DNA of 64,000 bases from Rhizobium herbae (GCF_019511375.1 NZ_JAEUAO010000004.1:415377-479376), one strand, 5' to 3'; shown: positions 46,948 to 58,762, numbered from the stretch's first letter. A program made the numbers and translations. Notes: a model not told the origin generated them from the sequence alone.

Positions 46948-47270
46948 GTGGTCCTGAGGATGAGGATAAGGAGAAAAACTCTGTAAAAGATAAGCACGAT
47001 GCACGTGCTGCAGTCCGAGAAAGTGGTGCAACGCCTTATGGTAAAAGCGGGCAAGCTTTCAATATCAAAAATGAAACGCAGCTAAATTCCCTTTGGGATA
47101 AGCTTAGTTCAGGTGGGAGGTCGGTTCAGGCCAACAGCTACAACGGTCAAATGAAAGAATTGAGTGATGGAACGCGTGTAGGTATAAGATTCGAATCAAC
47201 CACAGGAGGTAAAACGATAGATGTTTTCCCTAGTAGGGGAGCTCCGTATAAGATTCATATCGGGGAGTAG
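46896..47270 (+). pseudogene. Toxin-like C-terminal domain in a shifted frame, no start codon
   Basis: An open frame of 124 codons, read +2 relative to the RHS gene frame, from after TAA 46893 to TAG 47268-47270. It has no usable start of its own (its only in-frame ATG is deep inside). It encodes [20 protein letters not shown], then a compact domain with SLWDKLSSGG, DGTRVGIRFEST and TIDVFPSRGAPYKIHIGE. The DGT-x-x-G-x-R-x-x-S...GG-x-TID layout resembles C-terminal domains of polymorphic toxins. The fit with the upstream gene would need one insertion or deletion around the G-rich run 46930-46946, or ribosomal frameshifting. I call it a frameshifted toxin tail; enzymatic activity is unknown. 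Confidence 0.6.
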
Positions 47271-47275
47271 TTATA

Positions 47276-47671
47276 ATGGACAGCAGGGCAAGCATAGTTA
47301 TAGATTATCTTTACGATGAAGGCCGGAGAGATATAATCCTGTTTGGATATATTCTGGGATTGGTTACATCAGATGGTGAAAATTTATACCAAAAGACGCC
47401 AGAGCAACGCTTTAGTGATGCAACAACACTTTCGAATTTTCTAGTCTCATCCGGAGCTTTTGTTGCAGGAAAAACGACCAATGATTCTAATGGAGAATTT
47501 AAACAATATATATTTGAAGACTTTGAAGATTTTATTGTATTGAATAAATCGAATTTCGAAAAAGGTGGAATTGATGACATCGACCTTATAACGCAAACAT
47601 GGTTGAAGAAAGTAACAAAGAAAGATATTCCTGAAATTATACCGGAATTTATTGAGAAATTGTTTGAATAG
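47276..47671 (+). CDS. Candidate immunity protein
   Basis: 131 residues, acidic and AT-rich compared with the neighbouring genes (many AAA, AAT and ATA codons). It starts 5 bp after the stop of the toxin-like domain with GGGGAG upstream. The position directly after a toxin C-terminus is where immunity genes stand in RHS and CDI systems. The sequence (RRDIILFGYILGLVTSDGE, EDFEDFIVLNKSNFEKGG) has no named motif that I recognise. The call rests on position and composition. Confidence 0.6.
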   Translation: MDSRASIVIDYLYDEGRRDIILFGYILGLVTSDGENLYQKTPEQRFSDATTLSNFLVSSGAFVAGKTTNDSNGEFKQYIFEDFEDFIVLNKSNFEKGGIDDIDLITQTWLKKVTKKDIPEIIPEFIEKLFE

Positions 47672-48017
47672 AAAAAAGTCTCAGAAAATAGCTGAAGCCC
47701 TCTAGCTCCTCCGGCCGCATCATCGCCCGGTCGAGCCTCCCCTTAGCTGCCGAGACGGGCGCGCTGCTATCCACGCTCGAAGCCATCACCTCGCGCCAAA
47801 GCTGGCGCGTTCCGTCAGTTCGTCCCGGCGCTCCAGCGCCGCAGTGACGGGGCCGATCTCCGGCTCCGGACCGCAGCCACGTTTCCCCGCTTCTAATCCA
47901 GCACCTTTGACGCCTCTCGCGCCATTGCACGCCGCCCTCAATTTCGCTAAGAGACCCGCGACTTGGAGACAGACGGGCGCGGGTTTGACGCGCGGCATTT
48001 TCGACCGGTAGAGGCAT
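47672..48017. other. Intergenic region before lysC, possible relic
   Basis: 346 bp. It has hairpins at 47792-47809 (CGCGCCA/TGGCGCG) and 47827-47840 (GGCGCT/AGCGCC). On the minus strand a gene-like tail (47649-47786, ending RLDRAMMRPEELEGF) breaks off at the toxin-module border and may be a fragment of a gene disrupted by that module. The lysC promoter should be at the right end. Confidence 0.45.
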
Positions 48018-49292
48018 ATGGCACGCATCGTTATGAAATTCGGCGGGACATCCGTCGCCGATCTTGAACGCATCTACAATGTAGCCCGCCATGTGAAACG
48101 TGAAGTCGAGGCCGGCCACGAGGTGGCGGTGGTCGTCTCTGCCATGTCCGGCAAGACCAACGAACTGGTCGGCTGGGTGCAGGGCGCGCCGAAGGCGACG
48201 GGCGCGAGTTCGCCCTTCTTCGATGCGCGCGAATACGACGCGGTGGTCGCTTCCGGCGAGCAGGTGACCTCGGGGCTGCTCGCGATCACGCTGCAATCGA
48301 TGGGCATCAATGCCCGTTCCTGGCAGGGCTGGCAGATCCCGATCAAGACCGACAACGCCCATGGCGCCGCGCGCATCCTCGAGATCGACGGCGCCGAGCT
48401 GATCCGCCGCTTCGGCGAAGGCCAGGTCGCCGTCATCGCCGGCTTCCAGGGGCTCGGGCCCGACAACCGGATCGCGACGCTCGGCCGGGGCGGCTCGGAT
48501 ACGTCTGCCGTGGCGATTGCGGCGGCGATCAAGGCCGATCGCTGCGACATCTATACGGACGTCGACGGCGTCTACACCACCGACCCGCGCATCGAGCCGA
48601 AGGCGCGGCGGATGAAGAAGATCGCATTCGAGGAAATGCTGGAAATGGCGTCGCTTGGCGCCAAGGTCCTGCAGGTGCGCTCGGTCGAGCTTGCCATGGT
48701 TCACAAGGTCCGCACCTTCGTGCGCTCCAGTTTCGTAGACCCCGATGCGCCGGGCATGGGCGATCTTCTCAATCCCCCCGGTACGCTGATTTGTGATGAG
48801 GAAGAGATCGTGGAACAGGAAGTCGTCACCGGCATCGCCTATGCCAAGGATGAAGCGCAGATTTCGCTCAGGCGCGTGGCCGACCGGCCCGGCGTTTCGG
48901 CTGCGATCTTCGGCCCGCTGGCGGAAGCCCATATCAATGTCGACATGATCGTCCAGAACATTTCGGAAGACGGCTCGAAGACCGACATGACCTTCACCGT
49001 GCCTTCCGGCGACGTGGACAAGGCCCTGAAGGTGCTGGAAGGCGCCAAGGAGAAGGTCGGTTTCGACGTTATCCAGAGCGAATCGGGGCTGGTCAAGGTG
49101 TCGGTCATCGGCATCGGCATGCGCAGCCATGCCGGCGTGGCGGCGTCCGCGTTCCGTGCACTTGCCGAAAAAGGCATCAACATAAAGGCGATCACCACCT
49201 CGGAAATCAAGATTTCCATCCTGATTGACGGCGCTTATGCCGAATTGGCCGTTCGCACTTTGCATTCCGTCTACGGTCTGGATAAGAGTTAA
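48018..49292 (+). CDS. lysC: Aspartate kinase (lysine-sensitive type)
   Basis: 424 residues. Phosphorylates aspartate, the first step toward lysine, threonine and methionine. The kinase motif MKFGGTSVADLERI at 6-19, GRGGSDTSAVAIAAAI and DVDGVYTTDPRI are present, and the C-terminal half has two ACT domains (VADRPGVSAAIFGPLAEAH and GVAASAFRALAEKGINIKAI), the site of feedback inhibition. First gene of the lysC-ptsP unit. Confidence 0.97.
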   Translation: MARIVMKFGGTSVADLERIYNVARHVKREVEAGHEVAVVVSAMSGKTNELVGWVQGAPKATGASSPFFDAREYDAVVASGEQVTSGLLAITLQSMGINARSWQGWQIPIKTDNAHGAARILEIDGAELIRRFGEGQVAVIAGFQGLGPDNRIATLGRGGSDTSAVAIAAAIKADRCDIYTDVDGVYTTDPRIEPKARRMKKIAFEEMLEMASLGAKVLQVRSVELAMVHKVRTFVRSSFVDPDAPGMGDLLNPPGTLICDEEEIVEQEVVTGIAYAKDEAQISLRRVADRPGVSAAIFGPLAEAHINVDMIVQNISEDGSKTDMTFTVPSGDVDKALKVLEGAKEKVGFDVIQSESGLVKVSVIGIGMRSHAGVAASAFRALAEKGINIKAITTSEIKISILIDGAYAELAVRTLHSVYGLDKS

Positions 49293-49383
49293 GGCAAGCG
49301 GCCGCATCGACGTTTTGGGGCGGGATACGCCGGAACCTTTCGCCGCCTGCAGTTGTTGACTTTCAGACAGGAGACGTAGCGCG

Positions 49384-51648
49384 ATGAGAGACCTCTCGGG
49401 TCCACGCGTCCTTCTCAAGCGGTTGCGCGAACTCATGGCGGAACCGCTCGAGCCGCAGGAGCGCCTTGACCAGATTGTTCGCCAGATAGCGCAGAACATG
49501 GTCGCGGAGGTGTGCTCGGTCTATGTGCTGCGCTCCGACGGCGTGCTCGAACTCTACGCCACCGAAGGTCTGAACCCGGGCGCCGTGCATCTTGCGCAAC
49601 TGCAGATGGGGCAGGGCCTCGTCGGTACGATTGCGGCATCCGCGCGGCCGCTCAATCTTTCCGACGCGCAGGCGCATCCGGCCTTCACCTACCTGCCGGA
49701 AACCGGCGAAGAGATCTACCATTCCTTCCTTGGCGTGCCGATCTTGAGAACTGGCCGCTCGCTCGGCGTTCTCGTCGTGCAGAACAAGGCGAGCCGCACC
49801 TATCGCGACGACGAGGTCGAGGCGCTGGAAACCACGGCGATGGTGCTCGCCGAAATGGTGGCGACCGGCGAATTGAAGAAGATCACCCGGCCGGGCCTCG
49901 AACTCGACCTGTCGCGGCCGGTCTCGATCGACGGCAGCAGTTTCAACGATGGCATCGGCCTCGGTTACGTCGTGCTGCACGAGCCGCGCATCGTCGTCAC
50001 CAATCTTTTGAACGACGATACCGATCACGAACTCGGCCGCCTGGCAGAAGCGCTCGGTTCCCTGCGCATCTCGATCGATGACATGCTGTCGCGCCGCGAT
50101 GTCTCCATGGAAGGCGAGCACCGCGCCGTGCTCGAGGCCTACCGGATGTTCGCGCATGACCGCGGCTGGGTGCGCAAGCTCGAAGAGGCGATCCGCAACG
50201 GCTTGACCGCCGAAGCGGCGGTCGAGCGAGTGCAGAGCGAGACCAAGGCGCGGATGATCCGGCTGACGGATCCTTATCTGCGCGAGCGCATGCACGACTT
50301 CGACGACCTCGCCAACCGGCTGCTGAGACAGCTGACCGGCTATGGCGCGAAACTCTCGGCGAGCGACTTCCCGCCGGATGCCATCGTCGTCGCGCGTGCC
50401 ATGGGTGCTGCCGAACTGCTGGACTATCCGCGCGAGAATGTCCGCGGCCTGGTTCTTGAAGAAGGCGCAGTGACGAGCCATGTGGTGATCGTCGCCCGCG
50501 CCATGGGCATTCCGGTGGTTGGTCAGGCGGCAGGCGCCGTGGCGCTGGCGGAAAACCGCGATGCGATCATCGTCGACGGCGACGATGCCAAGGTGCACCT
50601 GCGGCCGATGGCCGACCTGCAGCGGGCCTATGAGGAGAAGGTAAAGCTTCGCGCCCGGCGGCAGGAACAGTTCAAGGCGCTGCGCGGCGTCGAGCCGGTG
50701 ACCAAGGATGGCAAGCAAATAAAGCTGCAGATGAATGCTGGCCTGATGGTCGATCTGCCGCAGCTTGCGGAGTCGGGCGCGGAGGGCATCGGCCTGTTCC
50801 GCACCGAACTGCAATTCATGATCGCCTCGACCATGCCGAAGATGGAGGAGCAGGAAGCCTTCTATCGCAACGTGATCAAGCAGGCCGCCGGCAAGCCGGT
50901 GACCTTCCGCACGCTCGATATCGGCGGCGACAAGGTGGTGCCCTATTTCCGTGCGGCGGAAGAAGAGAACCCGGCGCTTGGCTGGCGGGCGATCCGCCTG
51001 TCGCTCGACCGGCCCGGTCTCTTGCGCACGCAGCTGCGTGCCATGCTCAGGGCTTCGGCAGGCCAGGAACTGCGCATCATGCTGCCGATGGTGACCGAAG
51101 TGTCGGAACTGCGGACCGTGCGCGCGCTTTTGCAGAAGGAAATCCAGCGCCAGTCGAAAGTCGGCGAGCAATTGCCGAGGAAGCTGCAGTTCGGCGCGAT
51201 GCTGGAAGTCCCGGCGCTGCTCTGGCAGCTCGACGAACTGATGAACGAGGTCGATTTCGTTTCCGTCGGTTCGAACGACCTGTTCCAGTTCGCGATGGCG
51301 GTCGACCGCGGCAATGCGCGGGTGTCCGACCGCTTCGACGTGCTTGGCCGCCCGTTCCTGCGCATCCTGCGCGACATCACCCGCGCGGGCGAACGCAACG
51401 ATACCCCGGTGACGCTGTGCGGCGAAATGGCGAGCAAGCCGCTGTCGGCCATGGCGCTGCTCGGGATAGGCTTCCGCTCGGTCTCGATGGCGCCGACGGC
51501 CGTCGGGCCGGTGAAGGCGATGCTGCTGGCGCTCGACGTCGACAAGCTCTCGGCCATGATGGCGGTCGCGCTGGACGACACCAAGGATCCGACACCGATG
51601 CGCGAGCTGCTGGTGGCTTTCGCGGCGGAGAACGGGATTCCGGTCTAG
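49384..51648 (+). CDS. ptsP: Phosphoenolpyruvate-protein phosphotransferase, EI-Ntr
   Basis: 754 residues. A GAF domain (about 18-162, with VCSVYVLRSDGVLELYATEGL) precedes the PTS enzyme I domains. The active-site histidine is H366 in EEGAVTSHVVIVARAM. TFRTLDIGGDK, GLFRTELQFM and VSVGSNDLFQF are the PEP-binding motifs. EI-Ntr phosphorylates NPr and IIA-Ntr and links carbon and nitrogen status to regulation. GAF binds glutamine in relatives. It follows lysC by 91 bp with GGAGAC upstream. Confidence 0.97.
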   Translation: MRDLSGPRVLLKRLRELMAEPLEPQERLDQIVRQIAQNMVAEVCSVYVLRSDGVLELYATEGLNPGAVHLAQLQMGQGLVGTIAASARPLNLSDAQAHPAFTYLPETGEEIYHSFLGVPILRTGRSLGVLVVQNKASRTYRDDEVEALETTAMVLAEMVATGELKKITRPGLELDLSRPVSIDGSSFNDGIGLGYVVLHEPRIVVTNLLNDDTDHELGRLAEALGSLRISIDDMLSRRDVSMEGEHRAVLEAYRMFAHDRGWVRKLEEAIRNGLTAEAAVERVQSETKARMIRLTDPYLRERMHDFDDLANRLLRQLTGYGAKLSASDFPPDAIVVARAMGAAELLDYPRENVRGLVLEEGAVTSHVVIVARAMGIPVVGQAAGAVALAENRDAIIVDGDDAKVHLRPMADLQRAYEEKVKLRARRQEQFKALRGVEPVTKDGKQIKLQMNAGLMVDLPQLAESGAEGIGLFRTELQFMIASTMPKMEEQEAFYRNVIKQAAGKPVTFRTLDIGGDKVVPYFRAAEEENPALGWRAIRLSLDRPGLLRTQLRAMLRASAGQELRIMLPMVTEVSELRTVRALLQKEIQRQSKVGEQLPRKLQFGAMLEVPALLWQLDELMNEVDFVSVGSNDLFQFAMAVDRGNARVSDRFDVLGRPFLRILRDITRAGERNDTPVTLCGEMASKPLSAMALLGIGFRSVSMAPTAVGPVKAMLLALDVDKLSAMMAVALDDTKDPTPMRELLVAFAAENGIPV

Positions 51649-51672
51649 GATGGGTCCAGCCTGGGGGCGGTG

Positions 51673-51839
51673 GCCCTCATCCGCCCTGCCGGGCACCTTC
51701 TCCCCGTTTTGACGGGGAGAAGGGATGTGCGGAACACTCGCGGCCTCCCATTCGCCTGGCGGTCTTGGCAGTCACGGAGGGGCGTCAAATTCGGTCGTTC
51801 CCTCTCCCCGCCTGCGGGGAGAGGGCTAGGGTGAGGGGC
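51673..51839. repeat. Palindromic intergenic repeat, family A, copy 5
   Basis: 167 bp from GCCCTCATCCGCCCTGCCGG to GGGTGAGGGGC, with CTTCTCCCCGTTTTGACGGGG and CTCTCCCCGCCTGCGGGGAG stems. The frame of the next gene begins at its right end. Confidence 0.85.
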
Positions 51840-51842
51840 AGC

Positions 51843-52266
51843 GTGGCGGCGGTAGACGATAGGGGCTCGGACAAAAAGACAACAGAGCGCGCCCGCAGTT
51901 TGCGGAAGGTCGAGAACGACGCGGAGGAGGCGCTCTGGTTTGAGCTCAGGGCACGTCGTCTCAATGGGTTCAAGTTCGTCCGGCAATTGCCGATCGGTCC
52001 GTACTTCGCTGATTTCGCATGCAGGCAGGTCCACCTCGTCGTCGAAGTTGACGGAAGCCAGCACGCAGGCAGCCCTCATGATGCAAGGCGGGACGATTAC
52101 ATGTCGACGAATGGCTGGAGCGTTGTTCGTTTTTGGAACGGATGTGTTCTCAAAGGACCGAGAGCAAGTATTGGGGACGATAGTCGAAATTGTTGAAAAT
52201 AGACTCATCCAGGAGGTGAGATCGTTTGATCTGACCTTCATTCCGGCTCAAAAGTCTGGCCGATGA
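51843..52266 (+). pseudogene. DUF559 (endonuclease-like) gene with frameshift
   Basis: A DUF559 (Vsr-like fold) protein is readable: ARSLRKVENDAEEALWFELR, then FKFVRQLPIGPYFADFAC and LVVEVDGSQHAG, up to GWSVVRFWN. At 52137-52142 (AACGGATG) one extra base ends the family match: the next frame continues DVFSKDREQVLGTIVEIVEN, the normal tail, to TGA 52266. Removing one G would restore FWNDVF. The likely start is GTG 51843 (or 51831), within 4 bases of a family A repeat. Such repeats and DUF559 genes often lie together in rhizobia. Confidence 0.75.
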
Positions 52267-52354
52267 ATGATCAGTTTACCGCGGCTTCGGTGCTTTGAGA
52301 AAGCCGTCCCGGTCGTTAAACATCGCCGTCGCAACGGCATCTGTGGAGTTCGAG

Positions 52355-53437
52355 TTGGCTACCTTACCTGTTGAAAAAATGCGCGAGCTGGAGCGCCGCT
52401 TCGGTGAGATCGAGGCGCGCATGGCCGAAGGTCCGGCGGCGGATGTCTATGTGAAGCTGGCGTCGGAATATTCCGAGCTGCAGCCGGTGGTGGCGAAGAT
52501 CAGGCAGTACGAGAAGGCGCAAGGCGAGCTTGCGGATATCGCGGCGCTGCTGTCCGACAAAAGCACCGACCGCGATATGCGCGATCTGGCCGAGATGGAA
52601 AAGCCGGAGATCGAGGCGCGCATCGAGGCGCTGGAGAAGGACATGCAGATCCTGCTCCTGCCGAAGGATGCGGCCGACGAGAAGAGCGCCATCCTTGAAA
52701 TCCGCGCCGGCACGGGCGGGTCGGAGGCGGCGCTTTTTGCCGGCGACCTCTTCCGCATGTATGAGCGCTATGCCGCCGACAAGGGCTGGAAGGTCGAGGT
52801 GCTTTCGGCAAGCGAGGGCGATGCCGGCGGCTACAAGGAAATCATCGCGACCGTCACCGGGCGCGGGGTGTTTTCCAAGCTTAAATTCGAATCCGGCGTG
52901 CACCGGGTCCAGCGCGTGCCGGATACGGAAACGCAGGGACGCATCCATACCTCGGCGGCGACCGTTGCGGTGCTGCCGGAAGCCGAAGACATCGACATCG
53001 AGATCCGCAACGAGGACATCCGCATCGACACGATGCGCTCGTCCGGCGCGGGCGGACAGCACGTCAACACGACGGACTCGGCGGTTCGCATCACGCACCT
53101 GCCATCGGGCATCGTCGTCACCAGTTCGGAGAAGTCGCAGCACCAGAACCGTGCCAAGGCGATGCAGGTCCTGCGCTCGCGGCTCTACGACATGGAGCGG
53201 CAGAAGGCCGACAGCGAGCGCTCGGCCTCGCGCAAGAGCCAGGTCGGTTCCGGCGACCGCTCGGAACGCATTCGCACCTACAACTTCCCGCAGGGCCGCG
53301 TCACCGATCACCGCATCAACCTGACGCTCTACAAGATCGACCGGATGATGATGGGCGAGATCGACGAGGTGGTCGATGCGTTGCTGGCCGACTACCAGGC
53401 AGACCAGCTGGCGCAGCTCGGCGAGCAACAGGGATGA
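52355..53437 (+). CDS. prfA: Peptide chain release factor 1
   Basis: 360 residues, exactly RF1 length. Recognises UAA and UAG and triggers hydrolysis. The GGQ motif is at 233-235 ([10 protein letters not shown]) and the codon-recognition tripeptide reads PDT at 189-191, a variant of PAT common in relatives. The start is TTG 52355 (MATLPVEKM) with GTGGAG six bases upstream; the longer ORF is not family-like. It overlaps prmC by 4 bp. Confidence 0.97.
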   Translation: MATLPVEKMRELERRFGEIEARMAEGPAADVYVKLASEYSELQPVVAKIRQYEKAQGELADIAALLSDKSTDRDMRDLAEMEKPEIEARIEALEKDMQILLLPKDAADEKSAILEIRAGTGGSEAALFAGDLFRMYERYAADKGWKVEVLSASEGDAGGYKEIIATVTGRGVFSKLKFESGVHRVQRVPDTETQGRIHTSAATVAVLPEAEDIDIEIRNEDIRIDTMRSSGAGGQHVNTTDSAVRITHLPSGIVVTSSEKSQHQNRAKAMQVLRSRLYDMERQKADSERSASRKSQVGSGDRSERIRTYNFPQGRVTDHRINLTLYKIDRMMMGEIDEVVDALLADYQADQLAQLGEQQG

Positions 53438-54297
53438 CCGATACGCTCGACAGCCTGTTTGCCGAGGCGAAGGCGCGGTTCCTCAAGGCGCATATCGGCG
53501 AGGCGGCATTCGACGCGCGGGTGCTGATTTGCGGCCTGCTCGATCTTCCGGCGGCGGCTTTCATGACGCGCGGCAGCGAGGCGGTCGCGCCGGAGGATGC
53601 CGAACGGATTCGCGCCGCGATTGCGCGACGCGCGGCGCATGAGCCCGTGCACCGCATTCTCGGCCAACGGGAATTTTACGGGCTGACGCTTAGCATGTCG
53701 AAGGACACGCTGGAGCCACGGCCGGATTCAGAGATGATCGTCGAGGGGCTCATCCCGTTTGCGCGGCGCACCGTTGCCGCCAAGGGAAGCTGCCGGATCA
53801 TCGATCTCGGCACGGGAACCGGGGCGATCTGCCTGGCACTCTTGAGCGCCGTACCGGAGGCGACCGGCGTCGGCTCCGATCTTGCCGCGGGTGCCGTCGC
53901 GATGGCGCAGGCCAATGCGGTGCGCAACGCGCTGGGCGACCGCTTTGTGGCTGTTGAAAGCGACTGGTTCGAGCGGATCGAGGGCGTGTTCGACATAATC
54001 GTGTCAAATCCGCCCTATATACGCACCGACGTGGTCGCGTCACTTGCGCCGGAGGTGCGCGATCACGATCCGGCCCTGGCGCTGGACGGCGGTGCCGACG
54101 GACTGGACGCCTATCGCATCATCGCCGCGAATGCCGCCGGCCATCTGGCCAAGGGCGGTGTCGTCGGGGTCGAGATCGGCTATGATCAACTTCAGGTGGT
54201 AGGAAGCGTTTTCGAGGAAAAGGGGTTTCGGATCGTCGACAGGATACGCGATCTTGGCGGCAATGACCGGGCCATAGTGTTCTCCTTCTGCAACTAA
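53434..54297 (+). CDS. prmC: Peptide chain release factor N5-glutamine methyltransferase
   Basis: 287 residues. Methylates the GGQ glutamine of RF1 and RF2. SAM loop [11 protein letters not shown] at about 124-134 and the catalytic NPPYI at 192-196 are visible, with the N-terminal helical domain ([16 protein letters not shown]). ATGA overlap with prfA shows translational coupling of the substrate and its modifying enzyme. Confidence 0.96.
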   Translation: MTDTLDSLFAEAKARFLKAHIGEAAFDARVLICGLLDLPAAAFMTRGSEAVAPEDAERIRAAIARRAAHEPVHRILGQREFYGLTLSMSKDTLEPRPDSEMIVEGLIPFARRTVAAKGSCRIIDLGTGTGAICLALLSAVPEATGVGSDLAAGAVAMAQANAVRNALGDRFVAVESDWFERIEGVFDIIVSNPPYIRTDVVASLAPEVRDHDPALALDGGADGLDAYRIIAANAAGHLAKGGVVGVEIGYDQLQVVGSVFEEKGFRIVDRIRDLGGNDRAIVFSFCN

Positions 54298-54635
54298 TGC
54301 CTGAAAACAGCCGTCCAATGGGACGTTCTTTTCGAAAACATGAAGAAAAGGCTTGGAATCCCACGGCAGGCGGGATAGGTTGGCAGCACGCACTGGGCAG
54401 AAGGTCTTAGACCAGAGATTCGTTCCGGTCAGACCTGGCCACAGGGATTGCTCTCACAAAAGAGTTGCTAGGGTTCGACAGTGCCTGGTGCGGGTACCTG
54501 TTAATTTGACTTTAACCAGCGACGGCGCCGCCAAAAGACGGTTGGGTCGCGGCGCGTGTTTGCCTGTTCCGGAATCCCCGACAAGCCACGCAACCACATG
54601 ATCATCAATATCAAGAGAATGCAGGTGAGTGAACG
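54298..54635. other. Intergenic region before the DUF4167 gene
   Basis: 338 bp with no gene. It includes a 5' untranslated region for the DUF4167 gene. No strong hairpin or repeat. Confidence 0.5.
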
Positions 54636-55421
54636 ATGAGGCCAGGACAGCAAAACAAGCGCGGCCGTGGGCGTAACAACAATAACAGCAGCAACAACAG
54701 CGGTGGTAACAACAACCATAACCGGAAGGGTTCCAACCCGCTGACCCGGACCTATGACAGTTCCGGACCGGACGTGAAGATCCGGGGTACCGCGCAGCAT
54801 ATCGCCGAGAAATATGCGACCCTTGCCCGCGATGCGCAGAGTTCCGGCGACCGGGTCATGGCGGAAAACTATCTTCAGCATGCCGAGCACTACAACCGCA
54901 TCATTGCCGCCGCCCAGGCGCAGATGCAGGAGCGTTTCCAGCGTGACGATCGCAGCGACTACGCCGACCGGTCCGATTACCAGGATCGCGACGGCAACGA
55001 GCGCGACGACGATCTCGACCAGAACGACGTCGACGAAAGCGTCTCCATCCAAGACCAGCAGCCGGATGTGGGTCGCCCTCAGCAGGCCGATCGCCCGCCG
55101 CGCCAGCACGACGGCGAGCGCCGCGACCGCCAGCGCCATGACCGCCAGCGCCAGCAGCGGTCCGATCAGCCCCAGCCGCAGGCACGCCCCGACCTGCAGC
55201 CGCAGCCGGTCATCGACGGCTCCGGCCCGCAGCCGGTGATCGAAGGCACGCCGGCAGAAGTTACGCTGGAAGCGGAAGCCCCGACCGGGGCCGCCCCGAC
55301 GCGCCGCCGTGCTGCCCCGCGTCCCCGCCGCCAGCCGCGCCGCAGCGATGCCGCTGGCGACGAGGCCGCAGCGGGCGAACAGCCGGACGTTCCGGCCCTC
55401 GTCGAGGCTGCCGGCGAATAA
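54636..55421 (+). CDS. DUF4167 family protein
   Basis: 261 residues. The N-terminal DUF4167 segment is clear: MRPGQQNKRGRGRNNNN then an asparagine run, NPLTRTYDSSGPDVKIRGTA and HIAEKYATLARDAQSSGDRV. The rest is low-complexity: Asp/Arg-rich, then Gln/Pro/Arg-rich. This looks like an RNA-binding or disordered protein. Function unknown. A strong hairpin terminator follows at 55455. The gene stands between prmC and clpB in most Rhizobiales. Confidence 0.9.
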   Translation: MRPGQQNKRGRGRNNNNSSNNSGGNNNHNRKGSNPLTRTYDSSGPDVKIRGTAQHIAEKYATLARDAQSSGDRVMAENYLQHAEHYNRIIAAAQAQMQERFQRDDRSDYADRSDYQDRDGNERDDDLDQNDVDESVSIQDQQPDVGRPQQADRPPRQHDGERRDRQRHDRQRQQRSDQPQPQARPDLQPQPVIDGSGPQPVIEGTPAEVTLEAEAPTGAAPTRRRAAPRPRRQPRRSDAAGDEAAAGEQPDVPALVEAAGE

Positions 55422-55454
55422 ACTGACGGACGCTCGGCGTCGCTGATGAAACCG

Positions 55455-55488
55455 AAAGCCGCCTGCAGATCGTTGCAGGCGGCTTTTT
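55455..55488 (+). terminator. Intrinsic terminator after the DUF4167 gene
   Basis: 13-bp perfect stem (AAAGCCGCCTGCA 55455-55467 with 55474-55486), 6-nt loop, then TTTTT (overlapping 55484-55488). 34 bp after the stop. Confidence 0.9.
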
Positions 55489-56052
55489 GCTGTCGGCGCC
55501 TGTGCGGTGGATTGCCGGCTCCCACACTCCGTCATCCCTGTGCTTGTCACGGGGATCCAGCCACCGCGCGTCTGCGCGGTGGTGGTAAAGCGCTGTTTCA
55601 TCTCAATCCAAAGCACCGACGCGTCGCGAAGGGCGTTCGATCGGGACGAGACAGTGTCCATTTGAGATCGCGGTTGCGGCCCCTCATCCGCCCTGCCGGG
55701 CACCCTCTCCCCGTTTCGACGGGGAGAAGGAGGCACGCCGCACCGTTTCGCCAGTCTCAACGGCGGAGGAGGGCGCGTCCTCTCTGCATGCGGGGAGAGG
55801 GCCAGGGTGAGGGGCAGAGGCCGCGTCTTCGCGGTTGCCTCTTCCAATGCGCGATACTGTCCGACGGAATCCGTCAACCTCCTGGTTCGGGCTCTTTAAT
55901 TTGCAAAATTGCTCCCCCATATTCGCTTCAACGGGTTGATCCTGCGCAAGGCAGATATCGACCGGAAATGACAGGCTTGCCTTTTCAGGGGGCCTGATCC
56001 CGAACCATCGGCAGCGCCGCGAACGGGCTGGCCGATTTATGGAGGTCGACAG
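55489..56052. other. Intergenic region with family A repeat
   Basis: 564 bp with no gene: the left half is plain DNA with a short GTCATCCCTG...CGGGGATCCAGC tract, then repeat copy 6, then the promoter region of clpB. Heat-shock sigma factor motifs could be present upstream of clpB, but I cannot fix them. Confidence 0.55.
55679..55815. repeat. Palindromic intergenic repeat, family A, copy 6
   Basis: GCCCCTCATCCGCCCTGCCGGGC...GCCAGGGTGAGGGGC, with CACCCTCTCCCCGTTTCGACGGGGAG. Same layout as copy 5 but the second stem is degenerate (CCTCTCTGCATGCGGGGAG). Confidence 0.85.
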
Positions 56053-58659
<2,607 letters not shown>

Positions 58660-58680
58660 TAGCATAACACTTTTGAAGAG

Positions 58681-58712
58681 AACCTCTCCGGAGACATCCG
58701 GGGAGGTTTTTT
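58681..58712 (+). terminator. Intrinsic terminator after clpB
   Basis: 11-bp stem with one G-T pair (AACCTCTCCGG 58681-58691 with CCGGGGAGGTT 58698-58708), 6-nt loop, T-tract 58707-58712. 22 bp after the clpB stop. Confidence 0.88.
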
Positions 58713-58762
58713 CATTTGGGGCGAATTTCAACAGACCGAAAGCGCGATGGGAACCAGCTAGT

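Noticed and set aside
49363..51696. 777-codon open frame on the minus strand
   Set aside because: It mirrors ptsP throughout; ptsP has all family motifs. The antisense product is His/Arg-rich without domains.
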